Shown: in pieces, positions 25,385 to 35,050 of the stretch | How the letters are laid out: each line of letters opens with the position of its first letter | How positions within the stretch are numbered: position 1 is the stretch's first letter | Source: Armatimonadota bacterium | GTDB taxonomy: Bacteria > Armatimonadota > Chthonomonadetes > Chthonomonadales > Chthonomonadaceae | Assembly: GCA_028871815.1 (NCBI GenBank) | Contig: JAGWMJ010000007.1 | Location: 62,001-126,000, forward strand | Direction: 5' to 3' | Length of the DNA: 64,000 bases | The notes under the pieces: model-generated | Told to the model about the DNA's origin: nothing | Database searches by the model: none | The model's input: only the letters and a program-made list of their open reading frames with translations | Position numbers and translations under genes: made by a program

Positions 25385-27760
25385 GTGGAGGTACAACGAG
25401 AACCGCTTGACAGCGATACGCTGCGGAGAATTGATGCCTACTGGCGGGCGGCAAACTACATCTCCGTTGGCCAAATCTACCTTTGCGACAATCCGCTTCT
25501 GAAGCGACCGCTGGAATTACGTGATGTGAAGCGGATGCTGCTGGGACACTGGGGTACGACGCCGGGGCAGAACTTTATCTATTGCCATCTCAACCGCGTT
25601 ATCCGGAAGTTTGGCCTGGATATGATCTACGTCTCCGGACCGGGGCACGGTGGTCCGGCTGTAGTGGCCAATACGTACCTGGAGGGAACGTACAGCCAGG
25701 TTTATCCAAACATCAGCCAGGATGAAGATGGCCTGCGAAGACTGTTTACGCAGTTTTCATTTCCTGGTGGAATTCCGAGTCATGCTTCGCCGGAGTGCCC
25801 CGGCTCTATTCACGAAGGTGGCGAGCTTGGTTACTCCTTGAGCCACTCGTTTGGGGCGGTGCTGGACAATCCTGACCTGATTGTGGCCTGCGTGGTCGGC
25901 GATGGCGAGGCCGAAACAGGTCCGCTTGCCACTGCCTGGCACAGCAACAAGTTTCTGGACGCAATTACTGATGGTGCCGTGCTGCCGATTCTTCACCTGA
26001 ACGGATACAAGATCAGCAACCCGACGGTACTGGCGCGCATCGAGCGCGAGGAACTTGAGGCGTTTCTGCGCGGCTGCGGGTGGTCGCCGATCTTCGTCGC
26101 GGGGCATGAGCCGGCCCCGATGCACCAGACGATGGCTGCCGCATTGGATGCGGCTATTGAAGATATCCGAGCCATCCAGCAGCAGGCACGAAAGTTGGGA
26201 TGCTTCGTACGCCCGCGCTGGCCCATGATCGTTCTCGACTCCCCCAAGGGTTGGACGGGTCCCGAAGCCATCGACGGCCGGCCCGTGGAAGGAACATTCC
26301 GCGCCCACCAGGTGCCAATCACCGGGCTTGGCAACAATCCCGAACACCTGGCACTCCTGGAACGGTGGATGAGAAGCTACCGACCAGAGGAACTCTTTAC
26401 CGAGGCTGGCAGATTGAACCCCGATCTGGCTGAGTTGGCGCCTGAGGGAAAGCAGCGGATGGGGGCCAATCCCCACGCAAACGGCGGCATTCTGCTCCAC
26501 GAGCTGCGAATGCCGGATTACCGTGACTACGGCACTGAGGTACCCGTCGCCGGTACGCCCGGAGTGGGCGATACCCACGTGCTTGGCGCGTTTCTACGCG
26601 ACGTCGCGCGCGAAAATGCCGACCAGCGCAATTTCCGTGTGTTTGGACCGGACGAGACGATCTCGAATGGTCTTGAGGCACTGTTCGAGGTGACGAACCG
26701 GCAGTGGGACGCCCGATCTGCTCCAAACGACGAATACCTGGCGCCGGGCGGGCGTGTGATGGAGATGCTGAGCGAGCATCAGTGCGAAGGCTGGCTGGAG
26801 GGTTATCTGCTGACCGGCCGGCACGGAGTATTCAATTGCTATGAGGCATTTATTCACATCATCGATTCCATGTTCAATCAGCACGCAAAGTGGCTCAAGG
26901 TCTGCTCACAACTGCCGTGGCGCCGGGAAATTGCCTCGCTGAACTATCTGCTTTCGTCGCACGTGTGGCGGCAGGATCACAACGGGTTTACGCATCAGGA
27001 CCCTGGCTTTCTGGATCATGTGGTGAACAAGAAAGCCTCGGTCGTGCGGGTATACCTGCCGCCGGATGCAAACTCGCTTCTATCGGTCATGGATCACTGC
27101 CTCCGGAGCCACAACTATGTGAATGTGGTAGTCGCAGGAAAACATCCGGCACCTCAATGGCTTTCCATTGACGCGGCGGCCGCGCACTGCGCTGAGGGAA
27201 TCGGGATATGGCAGTGGGCGGGGAACGACGAAGGCGCCGCACCGGACGTGGTAATGGCGTGCTGTGGAGACGTGCCCACGCTGGAGACACTGGCTGCTGT
27301 TGCTATATTACGTGAGCATCTGCCTAACTTGAAGGTGCGGGTGGTCAATGTGGTGGATCTGATGCGGCTGCAGCCGCAATCGGAGCACCCGCATGGTATG
27401 AGTGATGTCGATTTCGACCTGATGTTTACCAGGGGACGGCCCGTGATCTTCGCGTTTCACGGTTACCCGAGCCTGATACATCGGCTTACCTACCGGCGCA
27501 CGAATCACGCAAACATCCACGTTCACGGGTACAAGGAGGAGGGCACCATCACGACGGCGTTTGATATGACCGTACTGAACGAGCTGGACAGGTTTCACCT
27601 CGTGATGGATGTGATCCGGCGTGTGCCGGAAATCGGCGATGGCGGCGTCTACCTCAAACAGCAGCTGGAGGACAAGCTGGTGGAGCATCGACAGTACATC
27701 TGCAGGCACGGCGAGGATATGCCCGAAATCCGGCACTGGAAGTGGGGCGATCAGGCATGA
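25385..27760 (+). CDS. xfp: Xylulose-5-phosphate/fructose-6-phosphate phosphoketolase
   Basis: This cytosolic thiamine-diphosphate enzyme cleaves xylulose-5-P (and often fructose-6-P) with phosphate to acetyl-P plus glyceraldehyde-3-P or erythrose-4-P. It has 791 residues, the normal length. Seen are [59 protein letters not shown] and the ThDP-binding [19 protein letters not shown]. The C-terminal block ends [19 protein letters not shown] 25385 is chosen because GGAGGG ends 5 nt before it; GTG 25379 would overlap that site. It is coupled by ATGA to an aldolase, and with xylA in the same window forms a plausible pentose-to-acetyl-P route. Confidence 0.95.
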   Translation: MEVQREPLDSDTLRRIDAYWRAANYISVGQIYLCDNPLLKRPLELRDVKRMLLGHWGTTPGQNFIYCHLNRVIRKFGLDMIYVSGPGHGGPAVVANTYLEGTYSQVYPNISQDEDGLRRLFTQFSFPGGIPSHASPECPGSIHEGGELGYSLSHSFGAVLDNPDLIVACVVGDGEAETGPLATAWHSNKFLDAITDGAVLPILHLNGYKISNPTVLARIEREELEAFLRGCGWSPIFVAGHEPAPMHQTMAAALDAAIEDIRAIQQQARKLGCFVRPRWPMIVLDSPKGWTGPEAIDGRPVEGTFRAHQVPITGLGNNPEHLALLERWMRSYRPEELFTEAGRLNPDLAELAPEGKQRMGANPHANGGILLHELRMPDYRDYGTEVPVAGTPGVGDTHVLGAFLRDVARENADQRNFRVFGPDETISNGLEALFEVTNRQWDARSAPNDEYLAPGGRVMEMLSEHQCEGWLEGYLLTGRHGVFNCYEAFIHIIDSMFNQHAKWLKVCSQLPWRREIASLNYLLSSHVWRQDHNGFTHQDPGFLDHVVNKKASVVRVYLPPDANSLLSVMDHCLRSHNYVNVVVAGKHPAPQWLSIDAAAAHCAEGIGIWQWAGNDEGAAPDVVMACCGDVPTLETLAAVAILREHLPNLKVRVVNVVDLMRLQPQSEHPHGMSDVDFDLMFTRGRPVIFAFHGYPSLIHRLTYRRTNHANIHVHGYKEEGTITTAFDMTVLNELDRFHLVMDVIRRVPEIGDGGVYLKQQLEDKLVEHRQYICRHGEDMPEIRHWKWGDQA

Positions 27761-28779
27761 CTGAGAACACCATTGTCACCACCGCCGCCGCGCTTGTGGC
27801 AAACGATCGGGGACTTTTGGCGATGGATGAGTCCAACGCCACGTGCAACCGTCGGTTTGCCGATCTGGGGATTCCCGAAACCGAGACGGCACGACGCGCA
27901 TATCGCGACCTCATCGTTACGGCGCCCGGGCTGAACGAAGCAATCAGTGGGGCGATCCTCGCCGACGAGACGATTCGCGAACATACACTGAAAGGCATTC
28001 CGTTTGCGGAGGCTCTTTCCAGCCTCGACATCATTCCGGGGATCAAGGTGGATGCCGGCTCGGTCGATATGCCGGCGCACCCGGGAGAGAAAGTGACCGA
28101 GGGGCTGGACGGCCTCCGCGAACGGCTGGGCGAATACGCAAAAATGGGCGCGCGGTTTGCCAAGTGGCGCGCCGTGATTGCGATAGACCAGACAATTCCC
28201 AGTGAGGGGTGCATCCAGGCGAACGCCTCCGCGCTGGCCCGATATGCCGCGCTTTGCCAGGAGGCCGGTCTGACGCCGGTAGTGGAGCCGGAAGTCCTGA
28301 TGGATGGCGCGGACACTCTGGAGCGGTGCAGTGCAGTCACCGAAGCCGTGCTACGCGCGGTCTTCCACCAGCTCTTTCTACAGCGTGTGCGGCTGGAGGG
28401 GTTATTGCTCAAGCCTAACATGGTACTGCCCGGTTTGGCGTGCCCTGAGCAGGATTCGGTGGATACCGTGGCTCGCGCAACTGTGGAGTGCCTCCTGCGC
28501 GCCGTACCGGCGGCCGTTCCGGGCATCGTGTTCCTCTCTGGCGGACAGCCCGACGAACTGGCCACGGCGCGGCTGAATGCCATGAACCTCCTTTTCAAGG
28601 GACGACTGCCATGGCCCGTGTCGTTCTCGTTTTCGCGCGCCGTGCAGCGCCCAGCGCTGGAGCTCTGGAAGGGTGAAGCCGCGAATGTGCCGGCGGCGCA
28701 GCGCGCGCTGGTCCATCGGACGCACTGCAATCGTGCCGCACGACGCGGAACTTACACCGCGGCCATGGAACGCGGGTAA
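27757..28779 (+). CDS. Class I fructose-bisphosphate aldolase
   Basis: This 340-residue Schiff-base aldolase is of the eukaryote-like class I family. The signature [15 protein letters not shown] lies near residues 20-34. Active-site residues are K136 (RFAKWRAVI), E178 (VEPEVLMDG) and the Schiff-base lysine K219 ([11 protein letters not shown]), with SGGQ near residue 258. The ATG overlaps the phosphoketolase stop (ATGA). It interconverts fructose-1,6-bisphosphate with dihydroxyacetone-P and glyceraldehyde-3-P, so it takes up the triose-P released by its neighbour. Confidence 0.94.
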   Translation: MTENTIVTTAAALVANDRGLLAMDESNATCNRRFADLGIPETETARRAYRDLIVTAPGLNEAISGAILADETIREHTLKGIPFAEALSSLDIIPGIKVDAGSVDMPAHPGEKVTEGLDGLRERLGEYAKMGARFAKWRAVIAIDQTIPSEGCIQANASALARYAALCQEAGLTPVVEPEVLMDGADTLERCSAVTEAVLRAVFHQLFLQRVRLEGLLLKPNMVLPGLACPEQDSVDTVARATVECLLRAVPAAVPGIVFLSGGQPDELATARLNAMNLLFKGRLPWPVSFSFSRAVQRPALELWKGEAANVPAAQRALVHRTHCNRAARRGTYTAAMERG

Positions 28780-29180
28780 CCGCCGATCTGGTGCCGTGCG
28801 ACGCGATCAAGGTGCACTCACAAATTAAGCTACAGTCACCACACGCACCGTGAGATCGCGTGCGGCGCCAGCCCGCGACCAAGTGACGCCGCGCGTCGTC
28901 GCGCTGCGGATCCGACCAGCGCATTCGGGTAGGTTACGGCAACGACAAGCGCAGCTCATCGGCGCACAGCAGCCACGTGACTGGCGATGACGCCTGGTTT
29001 TTCGGCTTGTTTCACGCCACGACTCGGTAGGAAGGCCCGCCGCAGTGCGTCAGGCTGCGACCGCAATTGCCGTCTATCTCGTCTCCATTGAGGCACCGGT
29101 ATTTGGGGCCCGGTTCATAGGGATTGAGGTATGATTCGTTCGTACGCTTCGCGCCGATCCCAAAACGCGGGTGGCTGGTT
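28780..29180. other. Intergenic region before the molybdoenzyme cluster
   Basis: About 400 nt without a supportable gene. The ferredoxin frame remains open upstream to a TTG at 29124, but the intervening residues do not look like the family. I saw no clear promoter, tRNA or riboswitch. Confidence 0.4.
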
Positions 29181-29804
29181 ATGGATAGCGTCTTCATCAT
29201 CGACCCTGCCCGATGCATCGGCTGTCAGGCATGCGTTCATGCCTGTGCGGAGTGCGACACCCATCGTGGCGTCTCGCTGATCCACCTGGAGAGCATCAAC
29301 CGGGCCGAGACCGTTCAAACCACGCCGCAGGTCTGTATGCACTGCGAAAACCCCACCTGCGCCCAGGTTTGCCCGGCCGATGCCATCAAGCAGACACCGG
29401 ACGGCGTCGTGCAGTCTTCTCTCAAACCGCGGTGCATCGGCTGCAGCAACTGCGTCCTCGCCTGCCCGTTTGGCGTACCGAAGTACGAGTCTGCTGCGGA
29501 CCAGATGATGAAGTGCGACCGGTGCTACGATCGCACTTCCGCGGGCAAACGCCCGATGTGCGCCACGGTGTGCCCATCCGAGGCTCTCTATTACGGTTCC
29601 ATGGAGGAGTGGCGAGCTCGGCGCGGCGGTGCGCTGACCAACAAGTTTCGCTTTGGGCGGCAATCCGTCACCACCATGGTCTATATGGTCCTGCCCGGGA
29701 AGTCGGACGATGCCGCCATGCCGGTAATGGACGTACGACTCAGCGACATCGCGATCCGCTCCGGCCGGGTCGCCGCAGGCCAGACAGCGAAGGCGCCTGT
29801 ATGA
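29181..29804 (+). CDS. Four-cluster 4Fe-4S ferredoxin subunit (DMSO reductase/NrfC-type)
   Basis: This 207-residue electron-transfer subunit carries sixteen Cys ligands in four groups: [35 protein letters not shown], and [20 protein letters not shown]. They would hold four [4Fe-4S] clusters, like DmsB, NarH-type and NrfC proteins. The Trp of respiratory NarH cluster ligation is absent. There is no signal peptide. ATG 29181 is preferred to TTG 29124, since the protein begins directly with [11 protein letters not shown]. It would shuttle electrons between the membrane or Rieske subunits and the Mo enzyme encoded at 32737. Confidence 0.9.
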   Translation: MDSVFIIDPARCIGCQACVHACAECDTHRGVSLIHLESINRAETVQTTPQVCMHCENPTCAQVCPADAIKQTPDGVVQSSLKPRCIGCSNCVLACPFGVPKYESAADQMMKCDRCYDRTSAGKRPMCATVCPSEALYYGSMEEWRARRGGALTNKFRFGRQSVTTMVYMVLPGKSDDAAMPVMDVRLSDIAIRSGRVAAGQTAKAPV

Positions 29805-29817
29805 CAAGGGGTCCAGC

Positions 29818-30315
29818 ATGAGCGGCCGGGCAGAGGAAAAGTGGCGCCGGGATTTCCCGATCGCGTGGAGCAACGACAACTACATTGCGCGGCGCGAATT
29901 CACCAAGTTTCTTGTTCTTATCTCCGGAGCGGCCTTCGCGGGCAGCGGGTACTTCGTGCTGCTTCGAGCACGACGCCGGCGGGAGACGCATGCGCGGCCG
30001 GTTTTCATCGCCACGCAAGCTGAACTGGCGCCAGGTACCGTCAAGCTCTTTCGCTTTCCAACGGCCGATAGCCCGGCCATGCTGATCCGGCTATCAAACG
30101 GCGACTATGCAGCGTATCAGCAGCGCTGCACGCATCTCAGCTGCCCGGTCTACTTTGTGGCTGCCACGGGTCACCTGCAATGCCCCTGCCATAATGGCGC
30201 CTTTGACGCCGCGTCCGGCCGCGTGCTCTACGGACCGCCGCCCCGTCCCCTACCCAAGATCACACTTCAGCTGCGGGCTGGAAGAATCTATGCAACCGGG
30301 GTCGAGGCGACATGA
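29818..30315 (+). CDS. Membrane-anchored Rieske [2Fe-2S] protein
   Basis: This 165-residue protein has an N-terminal anchor with a twin-Arg motif (ARREFTKFLVL near residue 25) followed by a hydrophobic stretch, so Tat export with an uncleaved anchor is likely. The Rieske domain binds the cluster through CTHLSC and CPCHNG (two Cys, two His), with the PPPRPLP loop after it. It resembles quinol-oxidase Rieske proteins (QcrA-like). Its presence in a Mo-enzyme cluster suggests quinol coupling across the membrane. Confidence 0.9.
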   Translation: MSGRAEEKWRRDFPIAWSNDNYIARREFTKFLVLISGAAFAGSGYFVLLRARRRRETHARPVFIATQAELAPGTVKLFRFPTADSPAMLIRLSNGDYAAYQQRCTHLSCPVYFVAATGHLQCPCHNGAFDAASGRVLYGPPPRPLPKITLQLRAGRIYATGVEAT

Positions 30316-30560
30316 CCAACACCCCTGGCCGGATGCTTGAGCGCCGCCTGCATGCCCTCACCGCATTAATGTCCGTTGCGTTGGTGGTCCTGCTGGTTCA
30401 ACTGTGGTTGTTGACCATTGCACTCGACGACTACCTGGCGGCTGGTACCGTGGTGGCCGTGCCGGCGTTCGTCGCTTCCGGAACCTGCCTGGCAATCAAT
30501 GTCCTGATATTGCGCGTGCTCTACCGGGTTGATCGCGGCGCGAAAAATGACGTGCCGTGA
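30312..30560 (+). CDS. Small two-helix membrane protein (DUF6755-like)
   Basis: This 82-residue protein has two membrane helices (about 15-38 and 44-70) with a short loop between and a charged tail. Size, topology and neighbourhood (Rieske upstream, molybdoenzyme downstream) match the DUF6755 type, but my family assignment is from memory of context and moderate. It overlaps the Rieske gene by ATGA and the TDT gene by GTGA. Confidence 0.65.
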   Translation: MTNTPGRMLERRLHALTALMSVALVVLLVQLWLLTIALDDYLAAGTVVAVPAFVASGTCLAINVLILRVLYRVDRGAKNDVP

Positions 30561-31663
30561 ACTATCAGGCCTCGGTCGACAAACTCAAGACGACCGCAAT
30601 GCAGGCTAACGCGGCAATGTACCCGGGTTACTTTGCCCTGGTCATGGCCACCGGCATTGTTTCCACAGCTCTTCTGCTGACCGGGTACAAGACGGCCTCG
30701 GGCTGGCTCTTCGCGCTTAATACTGCCGCCTATCCAACGCTGATCGTGGCCACGGCGCTGCGTGCCGCGTTCTTTCCCAGGGCACTCTGGCGCGACCTTA
30801 CGAACCCCGGAACCGTATTCCTATCTTTCACATTCGTGGCAGGTACGGGCGTGCTTGGCGTTCAGTTTGCCCTGCGGAGTTACACCACCATCGCGCTGGG
30901 TCTGTGGGCTGTGGCGGCCACCACCTGGTTGGTGCTGAGCTACTTCAGCATCGGAGTCCTCACCTTCAAGAACGCGCAGACGCCTCCTGAATCGATCAAT
31001 GCTAGCTGGTTAATAGCTATCGTCGGCACACAATCTGTGGTTGTGCTGGGCACGATTCTCGCTCCTCACGTGCATGGCCAGAAGATCGCTCTTCTCGTGG
31101 CGATGTGCGGCATGTGGGGCATAGGCGTCGCCCTGTACCTTGTGTTCATCACCCTGGTGATCTACCGGCTCTTCTTTGTGCGCATGGACGCTGCGGAGAT
31201 GATGCCGCCGTACTGGATAGTTTTGGGCGCCACTGCAATCAGTTCGCTTTCCGGCGCCACGCTTCTGCAGGCTGCCGGGAAGGTGGCTTTCCTCCATGAT
31301 ATCGCCCCCATGATTGAAGGGTTGACGCTGCTCTTGTGGGCCTGGAGCACGTGGTGGATTCCGATGCTGGTGATCTTTGGAATCTGGAGGCATGGCATAC
31401 GGGGTGCGCCGCTGCGGTATCACCCCTCTTTCTGGAGCCTGGTGTTCCCCATCGGAATGTATACAGTGGCCACGTTTCGTCTGGCAGTTACGGCCGGCAT
31501 TCCACTTCTGGCGTCCATTCCACGAGTCATGGTATGGGTAGCCTCTGCCGCCTGGACCGTCACCATGCTGGGACTGCTGCGCTCGATCGCGAACTGGATA
31601 CGTGTCGCAGTCATCGCCGAAGACGGCAACCGGCAGCGGCATCGGACACCAGGGGCCGGATGA
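30557..31663 (+). CDS. TDT/SLAC1-family anion channel-like transporter
   Basis: This 368-residue protein has about ten membrane helices and the TDT (tellurite-resistance/dicarboxylate, SLAC1) pattern: PGYFALVMATGIVSTALL, FLSFTFVAGTGVLG, SWLIAIVGTQSVVVLG and HPSFWSLVFPIGMYTVAT. Characterised relatives carry dicarboxylates, sulfite or, in plant SLAC1, chloride and nitrate. In an operon with a nitrate-reductase-like enzyme, nitrate or nitrite passage is a fair inference. GTG start overlapping the previous stop. Confidence 0.85.
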   Translation: MNYQASVDKLKTTAMQANAAMYPGYFALVMATGIVSTALLLTGYKTASGWLFALNTAAYPTLIVATALRAAFFPRALWRDLTNPGTVFLSFTFVAGTGVLGVQFALRSYTTIALGLWAVAATTWLVLSYFSIGVLTFKNAQTPPESINASWLIAIVGTQSVVVLGTILAPHVHGQKIALLVAMCGMWGIGVALYLVFITLVIYRLFFVRMDAAEMMPPYWIVLGATAISSLSGATLLQAAGKVAFLHDIAPMIEGLTLLLWAWSTWWIPMLVIFGIWRHGIRGAPLRYHPSFWSLVFPIGMYTVATFRLAVTAGIPLLASIPRVMVWVASAAWTVTMLGLLRSIANWIRVAVIAEDGNRQRHRTPGAG

Positions 31664-32712
31664 TGACCGATCTGGACTACAAGGCAATCTTGAACGGAGC
31701 TTGCGCCTCAGCGCTGCTGGTGGTCGCCATCTATCTCGGATCGGGCCGTCTGAAGGACTTTGATCCAGCGCTTATTGCCTACACGAGTGCCGTTGTATTC
31801 GCAACTTTCGGCATTGTGTACCGATACTCGGTTTGGCTGCAGAAACCGCCTACGCGCCTTTACTGGCGGCGGGGTTGGCAGCTTTTTCTCCGTCCTACCC
31901 GCTTACCGCGCAATCTCCTTACGCTTGGCGGCGTCTTCTGGCGGAATATGGTCGTGCAGACCTTTATCGAGCGGCGAAGCCATGCACGGTGGCTGGCTCA
32001 TTTTCTGCTCTCATGGGGATGCATCGTGGCTGTGGCCGTTACGTTCCCACTGGTCTTCGGATGGGTGCATTTCGAGGCGGATCCGCATAATCCCATTGCC
32101 TATCGGGCGTTTCTATTTGGCATACATGCCGGCACTTTCCCGGCTGCATCTGTGGTGGGCTGGATGACGTTCCATGTGCTGGATTTCTGCGCTGTCGCCG
32201 TGATACTTGGAATGGTGCTGGCCATGCGGCGGCGGATGGTTGACCGCGGCGCGATGACGGTACAGCAGTTCTCCATGGATTTTCTGCCGCTCATTCTGCT
32301 TTTCGCCGTCTCGATGACAGGGCTTATGCTCACCGTCAGCTCGCTCTGGCTGCGCGGCTACTCTTACAGCTTTATTGCACTGATACACGCCTTCAGCGTT
32401 ATCGTGACCCTGCTCTATCTTCCGTTTGGTAAGTTCTTCCATGTGTTCCAGAGGCCGGCAAACCTCGGCGTGTACTTTTACAAGCTCGAGGGCGCCGACG
32501 GCTGTCAGGCAGCGTGCATCCGCTGCGGCTCGAGCTTCGGCTCGGAGATGCATGTGAATGACCTTAAGACGGTGCTTGCGGAGCTTGGAATGGACTACAC
32601 GTTTGACGACGGTACGCACTACCACGATGTGTGCCCTGCGTGCAAACGGCGGCTGATGGCAACCAGCCAACTGGAGCGTCTTGAATCGGTTGGTGGTACC
32701 GGATTCGTCTGA
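31660..32712 (+). CDS. NarI-like membrane cytochrome b subunit with C-terminal CxxC domain
   Basis: This 350-residue membrane protein has two N-terminal helices, then helices with spaced His residues that could bind heme b (RWLAHFLLSWG; FGIHAGTFPAA; FIALIHAFSV). This resembles the nitrate-reductase gamma/heterodisulfide-reductase E fold. A soluble tail carries CIRCG and CPAC pairs, a possible zinc or FeS site facing the Mo enzyme. It begins at ATG 31660, in ATGATGA overlap with the TDT gene. It probably passes quinol electrons to the FeS subunits. Confidence 0.75.
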   Translation: MMTDLDYKAILNGACASALLVVAIYLGSGRLKDFDPALIAYTSAVVFATFGIVYRYSVWLQKPPTRLYWRRGWQLFLRPTRLPRNLLTLGGVFWRNMVVQTFIERRSHARWLAHFLLSWGCIVAVAVTFPLVFGWVHFEADPHNPIAYRAFLFGIHAGTFPAASVVGWMTFHVLDFCAVAVILGMVLAMRRRMVDRGAMTVQQFSMDFLPLILLFAVSMTGLMLTVSSLWLRGYSYSFIALIHAFSVIVTLLYLPFGKFFHVFQRPANLGVYFYKLEGADGCQAACIRCGSSFGSEMHVNDLKTVLAELGMDYTFDDGTHYHDVCPACKRRLMATSQLERLESVGGTGFV

Positions 32713-32736
32713 TCACCCGTAAGGAAAGGTTGACTT

Positions 32737-34947
32737 ATGGCACGGCCACCGCTCTCTCTTCACCAACTGGAGGCCAAATACGGGCCGCATCCAAAGCGAC
32801 AGCCGTACGGCGGCTGGCAGGATACAGATCCGCCGGAAAAGCTGGTGGCGACCCATTGCTGTTTTTGCGGTCAGCAGTGCGGCATTCAACTCAAGGTGCG
32901 CGGTAACCGTGTTGTAGGCTTTGAGCCGCGCGAGGACTTTCCGTTCAACCGGGGAAAACTGTGTCCCAAGGGCGTAAAGCGGTACATGCAAAACGAGCAT
33001 CCGGATCGTTTGCACCACCCGCTGAAGCGCACGGATAGTGGTTTTGTGCCGATCAGTTGGGACGAGGCGCTGGATACCACCGTTGCAGCGATCAAACGCA
33101 TTCAGCAGGAGTTCGGCAAGGACTCCTTCGCCGTGCTCTCCGGGGTATCCATGACGAACGAGAAGTGCTACCTCGCCGGTAAATTCGCGCGTGTTGCACT
33201 ACAAACAGCGAATATCGATTACAACGGCCGCTTGTGCATGGTCTCTGCCGGCGCCGGCAACAAGAAGGCGTTCGGAATCGACCGCGCTGCGAACTCATGG
33301 GCCGATATACCCCTGGCGGATGTCATCCTGGTGACCGGGGCGAATGTTGCGGAGTGCGCGCCTATCACCACCGATTATATCTGGCGGGCGCGCGATCGTG
33401 GCGCCAGGCTCATCATGATTGATCCTCGTGTGACGCCGCTGGCGCGCACGTGTGATCTGCACATTCCGGTACGACCCGGCGGCGACGCAGCGCTGTTGAA
33501 TGGAATCCTGCATGTGGTGATCGAGCGGGGTTGGGTCGACGAGGAGTTTATCGCGGCGCATACAACCGGTTTCGATGAGGTTCGGCAAGCCGTGAAAGCA
33601 TATACGCCAACAATGGCCGGCGCGATGTGCGGTGTACCTCCGGAGCTGATCGTTCGGGCGGCCGAAATGTGGGGTCCTGCCAGGACCAGCTTTCTCCTCC
33701 ATGCCCGCGGAATCGAGCACCATATCCAGGGCGTCGACAACGTGGTGGCCTGCATCAACCTCGTGCTTGCCTCCGGCAGAATCGGGCGACCAGGATGCGG
33801 TTACGGCACCATTACGGGCCAGGGCAATGGTCAGGGCGGGCGCGAACACGGCGGCAAGTGCGACCAGCTGCCGGGCAACCGGGATATCAGCAATCCTGAG
33901 CACCGTAAATACGTGGCCGAGGTTTGGGGTATTGCCGAATCCGAACTGCCGGGCAAGGGGCTGACAGCTCAGGAAATCATCGAGGCGATGCATGCAGGCG
34001 AGATCAAGGGCTTGTTTTCGATCTGCTTCAATCCACTTGTGTCGCTTCCAGACGCGCAATTCACCAGAGAGGCTCTAAACCGGCTGGAGCATTACAGCGT
34101 CGTCGAGTTTTTCCTCAGTGAAACGGCACAGCATGCCGACATTGTGCTGCCCGGTTCGCTTCAGGAAGAAGATGAGGGCACCACGACCAGCGCAGAGGGC
34201 AGGGTAATCCGCATTCGCAAGGCCGTTGACCCTCCCGGCGAGGCACGGGTCGATTGGCACATCATGCTGGATATAGCGCAGCGAATGGGTCGCGGTGAGT
34301 ACTTTCAGTACGAAACAGTCGAGGAGATTTTCGATGAGCTTCGCCTGGCGTCGAAGGGTGGTACGGCCGATTATTACGGAATAACGTATGATCGGATCGA
34401 GCGGAATCAGGGCGTGTTTTGGCCCTGCCCGAGTCTGGATCACCCCGGAACACCTCGCCTCTTCGAAGATCTGCAGTTCTCCACGCCAGACAGGAAGGCG
34501 CACTTCAACGTAGTGGAAGCGCGTCCGCCCGCTGAGCCACCGGATGAAGAGTATCCTGTTGTTCTTACTACGGGACGCGTCGTTAGCCAGTACCTCAGCG
34601 GGACGCAAACGCGCCGTATCGGTGCACTGGTTGACCAGTATCCGGCACCACTGGTCGAAATGCATCCACAACTGGCGGAGACTATCGGCGTACAGTCCGG
34701 TGATCGTGTCACGGTAGAAAGCCGGCGCGGCCGGGTGACCCTGGAGGCAAGCGTGGTCACCACCATCCGCGAGGACACCATCTTCATTCCATACCACTGG
34801 CCCGGTGAGCAGTCGGCCAATGTGCTGACGATCCGCGCGTTGGACCCTGTCTCACACATCCCTGAGTTCAAGTCATGCGCCTGTCGCGTGCGCAAGGCTG
34901 GTCGAGAGGCGCAGGTAGGCGGGAGTCGCGCAGTCGACGCGGGTTGA
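32737..34947 (+). CDS. Molybdopterin oxidoreductase catalytic subunit, nitrate-reductase-like (NasA/NarB type)
   Basis: This 736-residue Mo-bis-MGD enzyme has a first domain with a [4Fe-4S] site (CCFCGQQCG ... CPKG near residues 48-82). Cys in [17 protein letters not shown] near residue 168 is the probable Mo ligand, as in assimilatory or periplasmic nitrate reductases and formate dehydrogenases. Other blocks are [36 protein letters not shown] and the C-terminal MGD fold ([18 protein letters not shown]). There is no Tat signal, so the enzyme should be cytoplasmic. AAGGAAAGG precedes the ATG. Nitrate is the best guess; other oxyanions or formate cannot be excluded. Confidence 0.88.
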   Translation: MARPPLSLHQLEAKYGPHPKRQPYGGWQDTDPPEKLVATHCCFCGQQCGIQLKVRGNRVVGFEPREDFPFNRGKLCPKGVKRYMQNEHPDRLHHPLKRTDSGFVPISWDEALDTTVAAIKRIQQEFGKDSFAVLSGVSMTNEKCYLAGKFARVALQTANIDYNGRLCMVSAGAGNKKAFGIDRAANSWADIPLADVILVTGANVAECAPITTDYIWRARDRGARLIMIDPRVTPLARTCDLHIPVRPGGDAALLNGILHVVIERGWVDEEFIAAHTTGFDEVRQAVKAYTPTMAGAMCGVPPELIVRAAEMWGPARTSFLLHARGIEHHIQGVDNVVACINLVLASGRIGRPGCGYGTITGQGNGQGGREHGGKCDQLPGNRDISNPEHRKYVAEVWGIAESELPGKGLTAQEIIEAMHAGEIKGLFSICFNPLVSLPDAQFTREALNRLEHYSVVEFFLSETAQHADIVLPGSLQEEDEGTTTSAEGRVIRIRKAVDPPGEARVDWHIMLDIAQRMGRGEYFQYETVEEIFDELRLASKGGTADYYGITYDRIERNQGVFWPCPSLDHPGTPRLFEDLQFSTPDRKAHFNVVEARPPAEPPDEEYPVVLTTGRVVSQYLSGTQTRRIGALVDQYPAPLVEMHPQLAETIGVQSGDRVTVESRRGRVTLEASVVTTIREDTIFIPYHWPGEQSANVLTIRALDPVSHIPEFKSCACRVRKAGREAQVGGSRAVDAG

Positions 34948-35050
34948 GGGCGTGGAACCACCCCACCCCAACCAGGATTCCTGCGCTCTCCTGCCGGCTT
35001 GGGCCGGAGCGGCAGACCGTTACCGGGGAACCGCCTCCGGGAAGCTGGTA

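Noticed and set aside
24899-25474. Minus-strand 191-residue open frame before xfp
   Set aside because: Arg/Pro/Ser-rich composition, no domain, no ribosome site, and it overlaps the near-consensus promoter and the phosphoketolase start.
28780-29180. tRNA or riboswitch upstream of the ferredoxin gene
   Set aside because: No cloverleaf with TTCGANTC arm and no recognised aptamer; only short unrelated stems.
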